A stretch of DNA of 64,000 nt. Source: Methylobacterium sp. J-030. GTDB taxonomy: Bacteria; Pseudomonadota; Alphaproteobacteria; Rhizobiales; Beijerinckiaceae. Under the pieces are notes generated by a model. That model worked only from the letters and a program-made list of their open reading frames with translations. It ran no database searches and was not told where the DNA came from. The first letter of the stretch is position 1, and each line of letters opens with the position of its first letter. Where the stretch lies: assembly GCF_022829545.1 (NCBI RefSeq), contig NZ_JAKSYM010000297.1, positions 1 through 64,000 on the forward strand. Reading direction: 5' to 3'. Below, in pieces: positions 28,245-37,616 of the stretch. Position numbers and translations under genes: made by a program.

Positions 28245-29541
28245 ATGATACGGCCTGATCGAGCTCGCCACCGTCGTCCTGCTGATCGTGCTGAACGGTG
28301 TGTTCTCCCTCTCGGAGCTGGCCCTCGTCTCCGCGCGCAAGAGCCGGCTGCGCGCGCTGGCCGACGCGCGCCGCCCCGGCGCGAAAGCCGCGCTGACGCT
28401 CGCCGAGGAGCCGGGGCGCTTCCTGTCAACCGTACAGATCGGCATCACGCTGATCGGTATCCTGTCGGGCGTGGTCTCGGGCGCGGCGCTCGGTGACCGG
28501 CTGGCCCTGATCCTGATCGACCTCGGCCTGCCGCGGGGCTGGGCCGACACGCTGGGCTACAGCCTCGTGATCGGGGTGATCACCTACCTGTCGGTGATCA
28601 TCGGCGAGCTGGTGCCAAAGCACCTCGCCCTGCGCAATCCCGAGCGGATCGCCTGCGCGGTGGCCCCCGGCATGCGCGTGGTTTCGAAGGCGGCGCTGCC
28701 GGCCGTCTACCTGCTCGATGCCTCGACCCGGGCCGTGTTCCGCCTGATCGGCTAGGAGACTGAGAGCGCCAGCGCGGTCACCGAGGAGGAGATCCGCAGT
28801 CTGGTGGCCGAGGCGGAGACGGCCGGCGTGATCGAGGGCGGCGAGCGGGCGATGATCTCCGGCGTGCTGCGGCTCGGCGACCGGCTGGTGCGCGGCATCA
28901 TGACCCCGCGCACCGACGTGGCCTGGATCGACCTCGCTGACGATCCGGAGACCGTCCGAGCCCGGATCCTCGCGAGCCCCCATGCCCGGCTGCCGGTCGC
29001 CGATGGCGGCCCCGACGCAATGATCGGCGTGCTGCAGGTGCGCGACCTGATCGGGCCCCTGTCGCGGGGCGAACCGCTCGACCTGCGTGCGCATCTGCGG
29101 CCGGCTCCGGTGCTGCCGGACACGCTCGATGCCCTCGATGCGCTCAATGTCCTGCGCAACGCCCGGGTACCGATGGCACTGGTCCACGACGAGTACGGCC
29201 ATTTCGACGGACTGGTGACGCCCGCCGACATCCTCGACGCCATCGCGGGCGCGTTCCCCTCGGAACAGGCCGAACCGGACGCGGTGCGCCGCCCGGACGG
29301 GTCCTGGCTGATCGCCGGCTCGATGCCGGCCGACGAGCTGGCCGACCAGCTGGGTTTAAGGCTCCCGCCCTCGCGCGACTACGCCACCGCGGCCGGCCTC
29401 GTCATCGCCACGCTCCAGCGCCTGCCTGAGACGGGCGAGACCTGCGAGATCGCGGGCTGGCGGTTCGAGGTGGTGGATCTCGATGGGCGGCGCGTCGACA
29501 AGCTCTTGGCGACGCGATTGCAAGAGGCTGAGTCAGCTTAG
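28245..29541 (+). pseudogene. CNNM/TlyC-type membrane protein (hemolysin family), interrupted
   Basis: The body frame encodes a DUF21 membrane domain (VLNGVFSLSELALVSARKSR, then VITYLSVIIGELVPKHLAL), two CBS domains (MTPRTDVAWIDL region) and a CorC/HlyC transport-associated domain, the full CNNM plan implicated in Mg2+/Co2+ efflux or tolerance. Two lesions are visible. An in-frame TAG at 28753-28755 separates RLIG from ETESASAVTEEEIRSLV, where relatives are continuous. The only ATG with a good ribosome site (GGGGAG before 28245) is one base out of frame with the body. The two halves remain open (28288-28755 and 28804-29541). Either the gene is dead, it is expressed as two pieces, or the sequence has errors. 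Confidence 0.75.
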
Positions 29542-29790
29542 ATCCGGCCGCTCTCAGTGAGGTTGCGATCCTTCCGCATCACCGCGTCAGGGAGGACGAC
29601 GCGGCCGGCGCGCGAGGCGGTCAGGCCCTCCTCGATCTGCGCGGTAAACGCCAGCTCGTAATCAACGCATCCGGCGACCGCCTCGCCGATGATCGCACCT
29701 CTGTTGCGGTCGGCTCCCTCGCACAGGCTGGCGGGCTTGGCCGGCACGTCGGCCCGGCAGCTCGGCGACCGATATGGACTGGTTCGCCAT
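29538..29790 (-). pseudogene. small frameshifted gene after gltX, function unknown
   Basis: The ATG at 29788-29790 overlaps the gltX stop (TGATG) and opens [12 protein letters not shown]. The frame then closes after 42 codons, but the neighbouring frame continues in coding style (DVPAKPASLCEGADRNRGA to NLTESGRI) and stops at 29538, overlapping the CNNM stop by three bases. The total span is 253 bases, one base too many for a single frame. I read it as one small gene of about 83 codons with a one-base shift near 29750. It is not recognised. Confidence 0.35.
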
Positions 29791-31130
29791 CACGCCGCCT
29801 CACCCGCGAGCCGCCGCGCCGCTTGCTCCCGCCCGATCAGCGGCAGCAGGCCGGCGAGATCAGGCCCATGCTCCAGCCCTGTGAGGGCGAGCCGGAGCGG
29901 CATGAACAGGCTCCGGCCCTTGGCCCCGGTGCGGGTACGGATCTCGGTCGTCCAGGCCTTCCACGTCTCGGGGCCGAAAGGCTCCGGCGGCAGGGTTTCC
30001 CGGGCGGCCGCAATCACGGCCGGCTCGGTCAGCACCGGCTCCACCGGGCCGGCGACGACCCGCCACCACGCGGCCGCCTCCGGGACCCGGGTGAGATTGG
30101 CCCGCACCGTCAGCCAGAACGCCTCCGCGCGCTCCGCCGGGGTCCCGAGCTGCGCCAGCCGGTCGGCCACCTCGGAATACGGCATGGCGTGAACGAGGCG
30201 CGCGTTGAGACCGTCGAGTTCCGCCGTATCGAACCGGGCCGGCGCCCGGGAGATCTCGGCGAGGTCGATCAGGCCGGCCAGCGTATCGAGGTCGGGCACG
30301 GCCCGCACGGCTTCGGCCGAACCGGTGAGCACCGCGAGTGAGCGCACGGCGGCGGGCTCGTAGCCGGCCTCGCGCAGGCCGCGCAGCGACAGGTGGCCGA
30401 GCCGCTTCGACAGCCCCTCCCCGTCCGCGGTCGTGAGCAGGTTGTGGTGGCCGAACACCGGCACTGCAGCGCCGAGCGCCTCGAAGATCTGCACCTGCAC
30501 GCCGGTGTTGGTCACGTGGTCCTCGCCCCGGATCACGTGGGTGATGCCGAGATCGGCGTCGTCCACCACGGAGGGCAGCGTGTAGAGGTAGCTGCCGTCG
30601 GCGCGGATCACCACGGGATCGGACAGGGACGCGCAGTCGACATGGGCCGGCCCGCGGACGAGGTCGTCCCAGGTCACGGTGCGGGCTTCCAGGAGGAAGC
30701 GCCAGTGCGGCCGGCGTCCCTCTGCCTCCAGGGCGGCGCGCTCCTCATCGGTGAGCTTGAGCCCCGCCCGGTCGTAGATCGGCGGCTGACCGCGGCCGAG
30801 CTGGCGCCGGCGGCGGCGTTCCAGTTCCTCCTGGGTCTCGTAGCAGGGATAGAGCCGCCCGGCCGCGCGCAGGCGATCGGCGGCGGCATCGTGCTGCGCC
30901 TTCCGGTCGCTCTGCCGGGCAAACAGGTCGGGCTCGATCCCGAGCCACGCCAGATCCTCCCGGATCGCTTCGGCAAACGCCGCCGTCGAGCGTTCCGCGT
31001 CCGTGTCGTCGAGGCGCAGGAGGAAGCGCCCGCCGGTCCGGCGGGCGAACAGCGCGTTCAGCAGCGCCGGCCGGGCGTTGCCGATATGGAGGTAGCCGGT
31101 CGGCGACGGGGCGAAGCGGACGAGGGTCAT
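29790..31130 (-). CDS. gltX: glutamyl-tRNA synthetase
   Basis: 446 residues from [12 protein letters not shown]; the GGAG of the preceding four codons serves as its ribosome site. HIGN (15-18) and GLSKRLG (about residue 240) are the class I signatures. Length and the GLSKR form fit one of the two GluRS types common in alphaproteobacteria, which may charge tRNA-Glu or mischarge tRNA-Gln for GatCAB. Which role this copy has cannot be told here. It is divergent from the FAD dehydrogenase gene. Confidence 0.93.
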   Translation of the reverse strand: MTLVRFAPSPTGYLHIGNARPALLNALFARRTGGRFLLRLDDTDAERSTAAFAEAIREDLAWLGIEPDLFARQSDRKAQHDAAADRLRAAGRLYPCYETQEELERRRRRQLGRGQPPIYDRAGLKLTDEERAALEAEGRRPHWRFLLEARTVTWDDLVRGPAHVDCASLSDPVVIRADGSYLYTLPSVVDDADLGITHVIRGEDHVTNTGVQVQIFEALGAAVPVFGHHNLLTTADGEGLSKRLGHLSLRGLREAGYEPAAVRSLAVLTGSAEAVRAVPDLDTLAGLIDLAEISRAPARFDTAELDGLNARLVHAMPYSEVADRLAQLGTPAERAEAFWLTVRANLTRVPEAAAWWRVVAGPVEPVLTEPAVIAAARETLPPEPFGPETWKAWTTEIRTRTGAKGRSLFMPLRLALTGLEHGPDLAGLLPLIGREQAARRLAGEAA

Positions 31131-31278
31131 GATCCGCTCCATACCCGATCTTCGGCCCGGTGGTGCAGGACTTCCGGGGTTCGGCCCCCCGCCCGGCTCA
31201 TGGCGGCCTGCGGTCGAGCGGCTACCCAGGGTCGTGAAAACCCGTCACAAGGCTCCGCTTGACGCGGGACGGGGCGCA

Positions 31279-32556
31279 ATGGCGACGGACGAGACGGCCG
31301 ACATCGTGGTGATTGGCGGCGGGATGGTCGGCCTCGCCAGCGCGATCGCGCTGAAGGATCGCGGCCTCGACGTGGTCCTGTGCGATCCCGGCGAGGCCCG
31401 GGCCCGGACCTCCTACGGCAATGCCGGCGTGGTCAGCCGCGGCTCGATCCTGCCGATGTCGAGCCCGGCCCTGTGGGGCAAGCTCCCGGCCTATCTGCGC
31501 AACGCCGACCGGGGCCTGCGCCTGAACTACGCGCACCTGCCGCGGATCCTGCCCTACGCGGCGCATTTCCTGGCGAGCGCCCGCGCCGCCCGCTGGCGCC
31601 GGGCCGCCGAGGCGCTGCTGCCGCTGACGAGCGCCGCCTACCCGGCTCACGAACGCCTCGCCGCCCGGGCGGGGACGGGCGACCGACTGCAGCGGACCGG
31701 CTGGCTGAAGGCCTACCGCTCCGAAGCCGCCTTCGCGTCCGCCGCCCTGGAGCGCGAGATCCTGGCCGGGCACGGCGTCGCCTTCGAGATCCTCGATACG
31801 GCGGCCCTGCGCGATCTGGAGCCGGCCTTGATACGGCCCTACGCGAAGGCGATGCTACTGACCGAGACCGGCTCGGTGCGCGAGCCCGGCCGGCTGATCG
31901 AGGCCTGCGAGGCGCTGTTCTCGGGGCTCGGCGGACGCCGCCTGCGCGGCAGCGTCGCGCGGCTGGCGCCGGATGCCGGCGGATGGCGGGTCGATCTGGA
32001 GGCCGGCACGGTCCGGGCGCGGCAGGTGGTGCTCGCGGCGGGCGCCGCCTCGGGGGCACTCGCGCGGACGCTCGGCTACCGCTTCGCGGTGGCGGCCGAG
32101 CGCGGCTACCACCGCCACTACGCCCTGCATCCGGACAGTCCGCCGCTGACCCGGCCGGTGCTCGACACGGGCGCTGGGTCGATCCTCTCGCCGATGGGCG
32201 AGCATCGGGTCCGGGTGCTGTCGGGCGTGGAACTCAACGCCCGGCACGCCGCCCCCGACCATACGCAGATCGAGGCGGCCTCCCGCGAGGCCGCCGGAAC
32301 CCTGCGGCTGGGCGGCCCCCTCGACAACGCGCCCTGGCTCGGCTCCCGCCCCTCGACGCCGGACGGGATGCCGGTGATCGGCCAGGCGCCGCGGCACGAC
32401 GGATTGGTCTTCGCCTTCGGCCACGGCCATATCGGCCTCTCGACCGGCCCGATCACCGGCGAGATCGTGGCCGACCTCGCCACCGGCCAAGCCCCGAGGG
32501 TGCCGGTGGCGGCCTTCGCACCGGAGCGGCTGCTGCGCTGGCCGCGCCTGCTCTGA
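31279..32556 (+). CDS. FAD-dependent D-amino-acid dehydrogenase-like oxidoreductase
   Basis: 425 residues from the ATG at 31279; the longer frame upstream crosses the gltX promoter. The N-terminal dinucleotide fold is DIVVIGGGMVGLASAIAL with GGGMVG at 13-18. The DadA-type C-terminal block includes WLGSRPSTPDGMPVIGQAP and AFGHGHIGLSTGPITGEIV. It oxidises an amine of an amino acid and passes electrons to the quinone pool at the inner membrane. D-amino acids are likely, but proline-, sarcosine- or hydroxyproline-type substrates are possible. It ends three bases from the convergent secreted-protein gene. Confidence 0.87.
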   Translation: MATDETADIVVIGGGMVGLASAIALKDRGLDVVLCDPGEARARTSYGNAGVVSRGSILPMSSPALWGKLPAYLRNADRGLRLNYAHLPRILPYAAHFLASARAARWRRAAEALLPLTSAAYPAHERLAARAGTGDRLQRTGWLKAYRSEAAFASAALEREILAGHGVAFEILDTAALRDLEPALIRPYAKAMLLTETGSVREPGRLIEACEALFSGLGGRRLRGSVARLAPDAGGWRVDLEAGTVRARQVVLAAGAASGALARTLGYRFAVAAERGYHRHYALHPDSPPLTRPVLDTGAGSILSPMGEHRVRVLSGVELNARHAAPDHTQIEAASREAAGTLRLGGPLDNAPWLGSRPSTPDGMPVIGQAPRHDGLVFAFGHGHIGLSTGPITGEIVADLATGQAPRVPVAAFAPERLLRWPRLL

Positions 32557-32559
32557 CGC

Positions 32560-33030
32560 TCAGCGCCAGTCGTAGGGATTGTAGGGGTCGAGCGCAGCCT
32601 GGATCTTTCGGAGAATCGCGGGCTGGCGCTGGAGATCCACGTCGCGGGCGAGTGCCCGCAGGAAGGCCCGCGGACCGTGTTCGAGGTCGCGGGTGAGGCC
32701 GTCGTAGCGGTCGGACGGCTCGACATGGGCCGGATTGACCGCCACCCGGTAATCCAGCCCGCAGGTCGGCGGATCGATCCCGAGGCGGTAGCAGATCCGC
32801 ACGCGGGCGAAGGGGGCCTCCGGGCGATAGTCGACCCGGTAGCCGCCCAGCTTGAAGGCGCCGCCGGTCACGCGCTCGGCGTAGGACAGCGTCTGAGCCA
32901 CGGTGGCGAAGGCGGCGGTACGGCGCTCGCGCACGAGGTCGATGGCCGCGCGCTCGCTCGGCACGACCGATTGCGCGCAGGCCGCGGTGGAGACCAGCGT
33001 GGCCAGGATGGCTGGGACGTGGGCGCGCAT
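32560..33030 (-). CDS. secreted protein paired with the collagen-like lipoprotein
   Basis: 156 residues. A signal peptide ([21 protein letters not shown]) ends at a cysteine but the lipobox is weak (STAAC), so simple secretion is as likely as lipidation. Two further cysteines (RICYRLGIDPPTCGLDY) could pair. The start overlaps the stop of the collagen-like gene (TGATG), so the two are translationally coupled. The family is not recognised. The C-terminus (ALDPYNPYDWR) is aromatic-rich. Confidence 0.65.
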   Translation of the reverse strand: MRAHVPAILATLVSTAACAQSVVPSERAAIDLVRERRTAAFATVAQTLSYAERVTGGAFKLGGYRVDYRPEAPFARVRICYRLGIDPPTCGLDYRVAVNPAHVEPSDRYDGLTRDLEHGPRAFLRALARDVDLQRQPAILRKIQAALDPYNPYDWR

Positions 33031-33443
33031 CACGGCTTCTTCATGCAGACCGCGACGGGTTCGGCATTTTTGGCGGCCTTCGCGGTCATGTCGAGGCAGC
33101 CGACCGTGGCGACGCCGTCCGTGACGGTCACGGACGGCAGCACCGCCATGCCCCGGCAATAGGCGCCGATCAACACCTCGTCGCGGCGGCAGGCCACGTC
33201 CAACCGGATCTGGCTGTTGACGGCCGGCCCTGCCGGCCCCGCGGGACCCGCGGGACCCCGTTCGCCGGTAGGGCCGCGTTCGCCCGTCGCCCCGTTGAGT
33301 CCGGCGGGCCCCTGTGGCCCGGCCGGTCCCTGATCGCCCTTCGGTCCGGGTGGGCCGGCAGGACCCGGCTTCGCCCCGTCGCAGCCTGACAGCGCGAGCG
33401 CCGCGATCGTGCCTGCCACGATCGCGGTCAGAAAGAGTTTCAT
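33030..33443 (-). CDS. collagen-like lipoprotein
   Basis: 137 residues. The lipobox is LALSGC (Cys21). Residues 27-74 are 16 uninterrupted Gly-X-Y triplets, beginning [12 protein letters not shown] and ending in four GPA units, which should form a short collagen triple helix. A C-terminal domain of about 60 residues has four cysteines (ACRRDE, YCRGM, GCLDM, VCMKK) and may trimerise. It is probably a trimeric outer-membrane or periplasmic lipoprotein. GGAGACCCC precedes the start. It is the first gene of a two-gene operon. Confidence 0.8.
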   Translation of the reverse strand: MKLFLTAIVAGTIAALALSGCDGAKPGPAGPPGPKGDQGPAGPQGPAGLNGATGERGPTGERGPAGPAGPAGPAVNSQIRLDVACRRDEVLIGAYCRGMAVLPSVTVTDGVATVGCLDMTAKAAKNAEPVAVCMKKP

Positions 33444-33648
33444 CGGGGTCTCCGGCCAAGCCTACTCGTGGAAGTGGTGCAAAGCGCCGGTGCGTCAATC
33501 GCGCTCGCGGTTCGCCCCCCCGGTCGTGATCGATATGAAGGCGGGACAAGCCTCGGACCGGATCGGTTCGAGCGAGCCGATTAAGTCTTTGGTAAAAGCT
33601 CGCTTCTACGCAACTTATAGAGGGTATTATCAACGTAATTTACCCAGG

Positions 33649-34281
33649 ATGACGGACCAGGCACCAACGTTTCTCGGCAGATACAGAACGTTCGGTTGTC
33701 ATCTGGCACGCCTGCGCGGCGACGCCGATGGGGCCGCGGCGGTGGAATTCGCCATGGTGAGCCTGCCGTTCCTCGCATTGTGCGGCGCCATCTTCCAGGT
33801 GGCATTCCAGATCTGGGCGACGCAGAACTTCGATCGCGCCCTGCAGAATGCCGTCCGCACGATCTTCACCGGCCAGTTCCAGCAGGCGAATACGGGCCAG
33901 ACCGACGCGTCCAAGCTCCTGGCGGCCCTGAAGACAACGATGTGCGGGCCGGCTAACGCCACCATCGTCAACATCTTCAATTGTCAGGCCGTCAAGATCG
34001 ACGTCGCGACCGCCAGCACGTTCTCGAGCGCGTCCCCGTCGACCCCGGTCAACACCGCGACCGGGACGTGGAACACCACCTTCGGGACGAACTACGCCTG
34101 CGCCGCGCCGGGCACGATCGTGATCGTCACCGCGGCCGTGCAGTTCCCGACCTTCTTCAATCTCATGGGCCTCAACACCCGTCAGTTCACGACCGGCAGC
34201 GGCGCGGGATCGAGCCTGCTGGTCTCGACCGCGGTGTTCCGGACGGAGCCCTACCAGACGAACGGGGCGAGCCCGTGCTGA
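33649..34281 (+). CDS. TadE-like pseudopilin-related protein
   Basis: 210 residues from MTDQAPTFLGRYRTFG; the frame is open further up, but the region before is AT-rich and promoter-like. The TadE signature is DADGAAAVEFAMVSLPFLAL with a hydrophobic helix at about 26-48. TadE-type proteins are processed minor pilins of the tight-adherence (Flp) system. Two related genes follow, overlapping by 7 and 20 bases, forming one operon. The Flp pilin, TadA ATPase and other Tad components are not in the window. Confidence 0.78.
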   Translation: MTDQAPTFLGRYRTFGCHLARLRGDADGAAAVEFAMVSLPFLALCGAIFQVAFQIWATQNFDRALQNAVRTIFTGQFQQANTGQTDASKLLAALKTTMCGPANATIVNIFNCQAVKIDVATASTFSSASPSTPVNTATGTWNTTFGTNYACAAPGTIVIVTAAVQFPTFFNLMGLNTRQFTTGSGAGSSLLVSTAVFRTEPYQTNGASPC

Positions 34282-34922
34282 AGCGCCTCGTCCGCAGAGC
34301 GAAGCACCTGCGGCGCGACCGCCGCGCCACGGCCGCGGTCGAGTTCGCCGTCATCCTGCCGGTCCTGCTGGCGATCTGGGCCGGCATGACGGAACTGGCG
34401 CATGCCATCGACGAGTGGCGCAAGCTGACGCTCCTCGCCCGCACGGTCGCCGACCTGACCGCGCAGGGCGATACCAAGAATCCGATGAGCACGACGTTGA
34501 TGACCGACATCCTCGCCTCGGCCACGACGGTGATGCGCCCGTTCAACGCCGCGAACGCCAAGATCGTGATCAGCGCGATGGGCGTCGGCCTCACGGGCGC
34601 GACCCAGATCCCGACCGTCTGCTCCAGCTATGCCAGCGGCAATGCCGTGGCCCGCAGCACCGGTCTCGCCAGCAGCCTCACCGTGCCGCCCGGCTATCAG
34701 ACCGTCGGCATGCGCTACGTGCTGGCCGAGGTCAGCATCACCTACACGCCGATGATCGGGAGTGCCCTGGTGAAGCTCGCCAAGGGCGTGAGCAGTACGA
34801 TCACCTTCTCCAGCGTCGCCCCCTGGCCGACCCGGGGCGGGACAACCTACGGGAACAACATCTACACCGAAGTGGTGCTGCCCGGCACGACCGCGAAGGC
34901 GTGTGATGGCACGACTCCGTAA
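34275..34922 (+). CDS. TadE/TadG-like protein
   Basis: 215 residues from a GTG that overlaps the previous stop. The N-terminus is basic (VLKRLVRRAKHLRRDRR) and leads into ATAAVEFAVILPVLLAIWAG, the TadE/TadG processing region and helix. The rest is Ser/Thr/Ala-rich and likely periplasmic. It overlaps the next gene. The start codon choice rests on overlap and domain position. Confidence 0.75.
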   Translation: MLKRLVRRAKHLRRDRRATAAVEFAVILPVLLAIWAGMTELAHAIDEWRKLTLLARTVADLTAQGDTKNPMSTTLMTDILASATTVMRPFNAANAKIVISAMGVGLTGATQIPTVCSSYASGNAVARSTGLASSLTVPPGYQTVGMRYVLAEVSITYTPMIGSALVKLAKGVSSTITFSSVAPWPTRGGTTYGNNIYTEVVLPGTTAKACDGTTP

Positions 34923-36636
34923 CGGCACCCGCCTGCTGCGCGATCGTCGCGGTAACGTCGCGCTCCTGTTCGCCTTTGTCAGCGTGCCGATGCTCATGCT
35001 GGGCGGAGCGGCCATCGACTACGGCTTCGCGACCCGGCTGGAAACGAAGCTCCAGGCCGCGACCGACTCCACGGCGCTGCTGCTCTGCCAGACGCCATCG
35101 ACCACGAGCTCGGCGGACCTTAACACCCTGGCCCAGACCACCATGAGCGGTGCCATGGGGACGACGAACCTCGTGGTCGACCCGCTGGCCATCACCAGCA
35201 ACCCGCGCCAGATCACGCTCACGGCGCACAAGGTGTCGACGACCTTCTTCGGCAAGCTGACCGGCACCGCTCGCATCAACCCGGGCGCCACCTCGCAATG
35301 CGCGACGCCGATCCCCAAGACCTTCGAGATCGCGCTGGTGCTCGACAATACGGGCTCGATGGCCGAATCGAGCGGCGGCCAATCGAAACTGCAGGCGGTG
35401 CAGCAGGCGGCCACGAACTTCGTCAACTACGTCTACACGAACAGCTCCTTCAGCAGCGCGACCCGGATCTCGATCGTGCCCTTCGCCGGCGCCGTGGCGG
35501 TGAATCCGACGACCTACCGGTACGCCGGCTGGATCGATCAGAACGGGCAATCGAGCCTGCACTGGACCAACGTCCTCGCGCCGAGCGGATCCAATTTTAC
35601 GAGCCGGTTCGACATCTTCACGAAGCTCAAGAACAGCAGCGGCTTCAGCAGCTGGGGCTGGGGCGGATGCCTGGAATCGCTGCCTTATCCGTTGAACACC
35701 CAGGACAGCGCCCCGACGTCGGGCAACAGGGACTCCTACTACGTCCCGCTATTCGCGCCGGACGAGCCGGGCGACGCCAGCAACTCGTATCGCGGTTACA
35801 GTGACAGCACTGGCACGTATTACTCGTACAACAGCTACATCGACGACGATACCAGTACCAATGTCGGCTCGTGCCCAATCAACAAGAGCCTCTCGTACGA
35901 TGCTTCGCTGGGCCGGGCCTGCAAGTACGTGATCCCGCTCAACGCCACGACCAGCAATTACGTCGGGATCCCGAACGGCCCGAACTTCGGCTGTACGACG
36001 CAGCCGCTCCTGCCGCTGACGACCGATCAGACCGCGCTCAAGACCCTCATCGGCAACATGGCGCCGCTGGGCTCGACCAACATCTTCGAGGGGATCATGT
36101 GGGGGTGGCGGACGCTCTCGCCGAAAAGCGTGTTCTCGAGCGCCTACGCATCCATCAACCCGGCCACGAGCCCGCCCGCCGATTATACGACGGCTGCCAG
36201 TTCATCCAACGCCTCCGCGATCAACAAGATCATCATCCTGATGACCGACGGCACCAACAGCTGGACGGCCAATCCGAACGCGCCGACCGGATCGCTGTAT
36301 TTCGCCGCCGGTTATTTCCAGAACGCCAACCAGACGAGCGCCAATCCGCGGATGCCGCCGGCGCCCTACCAGAACGTCTCGGATACCAACAGCGCGCGAA
36401 ACGCTCTCGACGCGCTCACCGCGACGGCCTGCGCCAACGCGAAGGCGGCCAATATCTCGATTTACACGATCGGGTTCAGCATCCCATCCGATCCGATCGA
36501 CTCGGCCGGTCAGACGCTCCTGAAGAACTGCGCCTCGTCGGCGAGCCAGGCCTTCATCGCCAACACGTCCAACGACCTGATCGCGGCCTTCCAGAAAATC
36601 CAGTCGAGCATCGGTGCGCTGCGGCTGACGCAGTAG
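34903..36636 (+). CDS. TadG-like protein with a von Willebrand A domain
   Basis: 577 residues. The start is GTG at 34903 or the next codon ATG. An N-terminal segment RRGNVALLFAFVSVPMLML is the TadG helix. The VWA domain begins at about 141 with ALVLDNTGSMAE: Asp148, Thr150 and Ser152 form the metal site (DxTxS instead of DxSxS). It closes near ISIYTIGFSIPSDPIDSAG. A 200-residue Ser/Asn/Tyr-rich insertion (about 200-390) lies within the VWA domain. It is the last gene of the operon and may mediate adhesion or pilus assembly. Confidence 0.82.
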   Translation: MMARLRNGTRLLRDRRGNVALLFAFVSVPMLMLGGAAIDYGFATRLETKLQAATDSTALLLCQTPSTTSSADLNTLAQTTMSGAMGTTNLVVDPLAITSNPRQITLTAHKVSTTFFGKLTGTARINPGATSQCATPIPKTFEIALVLDNTGSMAESSGGQSKLQAVQQAATNFVNYVYTNSSFSSATRISIVPFAGAVAVNPTTYRYAGWIDQNGQSSLHWTNVLAPSGSNFTSRFDIFTKLKNSSGFSSWGWGGCLESLPYPLNTQDSAPTSGNRDSYYVPLFAPDEPGDASNSYRGYSDSTGTYYSYNSYIDDDTSTNVGSCPINKSLSYDASLGRACKYVIPLNATTSNYVGIPNGPNFGCTTQPLLPLTTDQTALKTLIGNMAPLGSTNIFEGIMWGWRTLSPKSVFSSAYASINPATSPPADYTTAASSSNASAINKIIILMTDGTNSWTANPNAPTGSLYFAAGYFQNANQTSANPRMPPAPYQNVSDTNSARNALDALTATACANAKAANISIYTIGFSIPSDPIDSAGQTLLKNCASSASQAFIANTSNDLIAAFQKIQSSIGALRLTQ

Positions 36637-37022
36637 GCGATCGGATTCGCGCGTCTCCTTTGGAGAATGGGCAGCGCACGGACCTGCTTTTCTCCCGCCC
36701 CGCACCGCGGGCTTCAGGCGACTCGGATCGAGGCGCGCCGCTCATCCCGGAGCGCGACAGACCCTTCGAGCCGATGGGTGCGCCCGCCGAGACCGCGGGC
36801 CTGTACCGCCGGAGGCCCGCAGAGCGTGGGCAGGGCGTCAGGCTCGCTCTCGACCGCGGTTCCTGACGGATCGTTGACCGGAAGGGCGCCTTGCTCAGAC
36901 CGGTGCGTGGCTACCACAGCCCGCTTGGAAGCAGGCCTGTGGGACGGTCCGCCCCACGCGTGACCGAACAGATCCCGCGCGACGCCGACCCGCTGCGAGC
37001 CGTACTGCGAACGGACGACGTA
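36637..37022. other. intergenic region between the TadG-like gene and dksA
   Basis: 386 bases, ordinary GC content. I see no convincing gene, RNA, terminator or repeat in it. Confidence 0.5.
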
Positions 37023-37442
37023 TCAATCGTCCCGATAGACCCGCTCCCGCCGCTCGTGCCGCTCCTGGGCTTCCAGCGACAGGGTGGCGATCGGCCGCGC
37101 ATCGAGGCGGCGCAGGGAGATCGGCTCGCCGGTCTCCTCGCAGAAACCGTAGGAGCCGTCCTCCAGCCGGGCGAGCGCGGCGTCGATCTTGCCGGTGAGC
37201 TTGCGCTGGCGGTCCCGCGCCCGCAACTCGATCGCCCGGTCGGTCTCGGACGAGGCCCGGTCGGCGAGGTCGGGGTGGTTCTCGTTCTCGCTCTGGAGCG
37301 CGACCAGGGTATCCTGCGCCTCGCGCAGGATGTCGTTCTTCCAGCTCAGCAGCTTGCGCCGGAAATATTCGCGCTGCCGATCATTCATGAAGGGCTCGTC
37401 GTCGGAAGGGACGTAGCCATCCTCCAGCGTCACCTTCGCCAT
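37023..37442 (-). CDS. dksA: DksA-type RNA polymerase regulator with one zinc-site cysteine
   Basis: 139 residues. A long coiled coil carries the tip motif DLADRA (Asp58, Asp61, Ala63), the DxxDxA pattern that reaches into the RNA polymerase secondary channel. The globular part keeps only one of the four zinc cysteines (Cys101 in GFCEETGEPISLRRLDARP); the others are replaced (ATLSLEAQERHE). This is the form known in Rhodobacter and other alphaproteobacteria, where it still works with ppGpp. It appears monocistronic. Confidence 0.9.
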   Translation of the reverse strand: MAKVTLEDGYVPSDDEPFMNDRQREYFRRKLLSWKNDILREAQDTLVALQSENENHPDLADRASSETDRAIELRARDRQRKLTGKIDAALARLEDGSYGFCEETGEPISLRRLDARPIATLSLEAQERHERRERVYRDD

Positions 37443-37616
37443 GCGTCACCCTCGCTGGATCGTAACCCGCCCACCAGGGGATGGCCGGTGCGCGGCGATA
37501 ACGTGAGGTGCCGTATAGTCGAGGCGATCTATCGCGACAACGCACGCAGGAACGAGGGCCGGAAGGCGTGGCCACTGTACCGCCGCGTGCGGCAATCCGG
37601 TCACGGTACAGACCTT

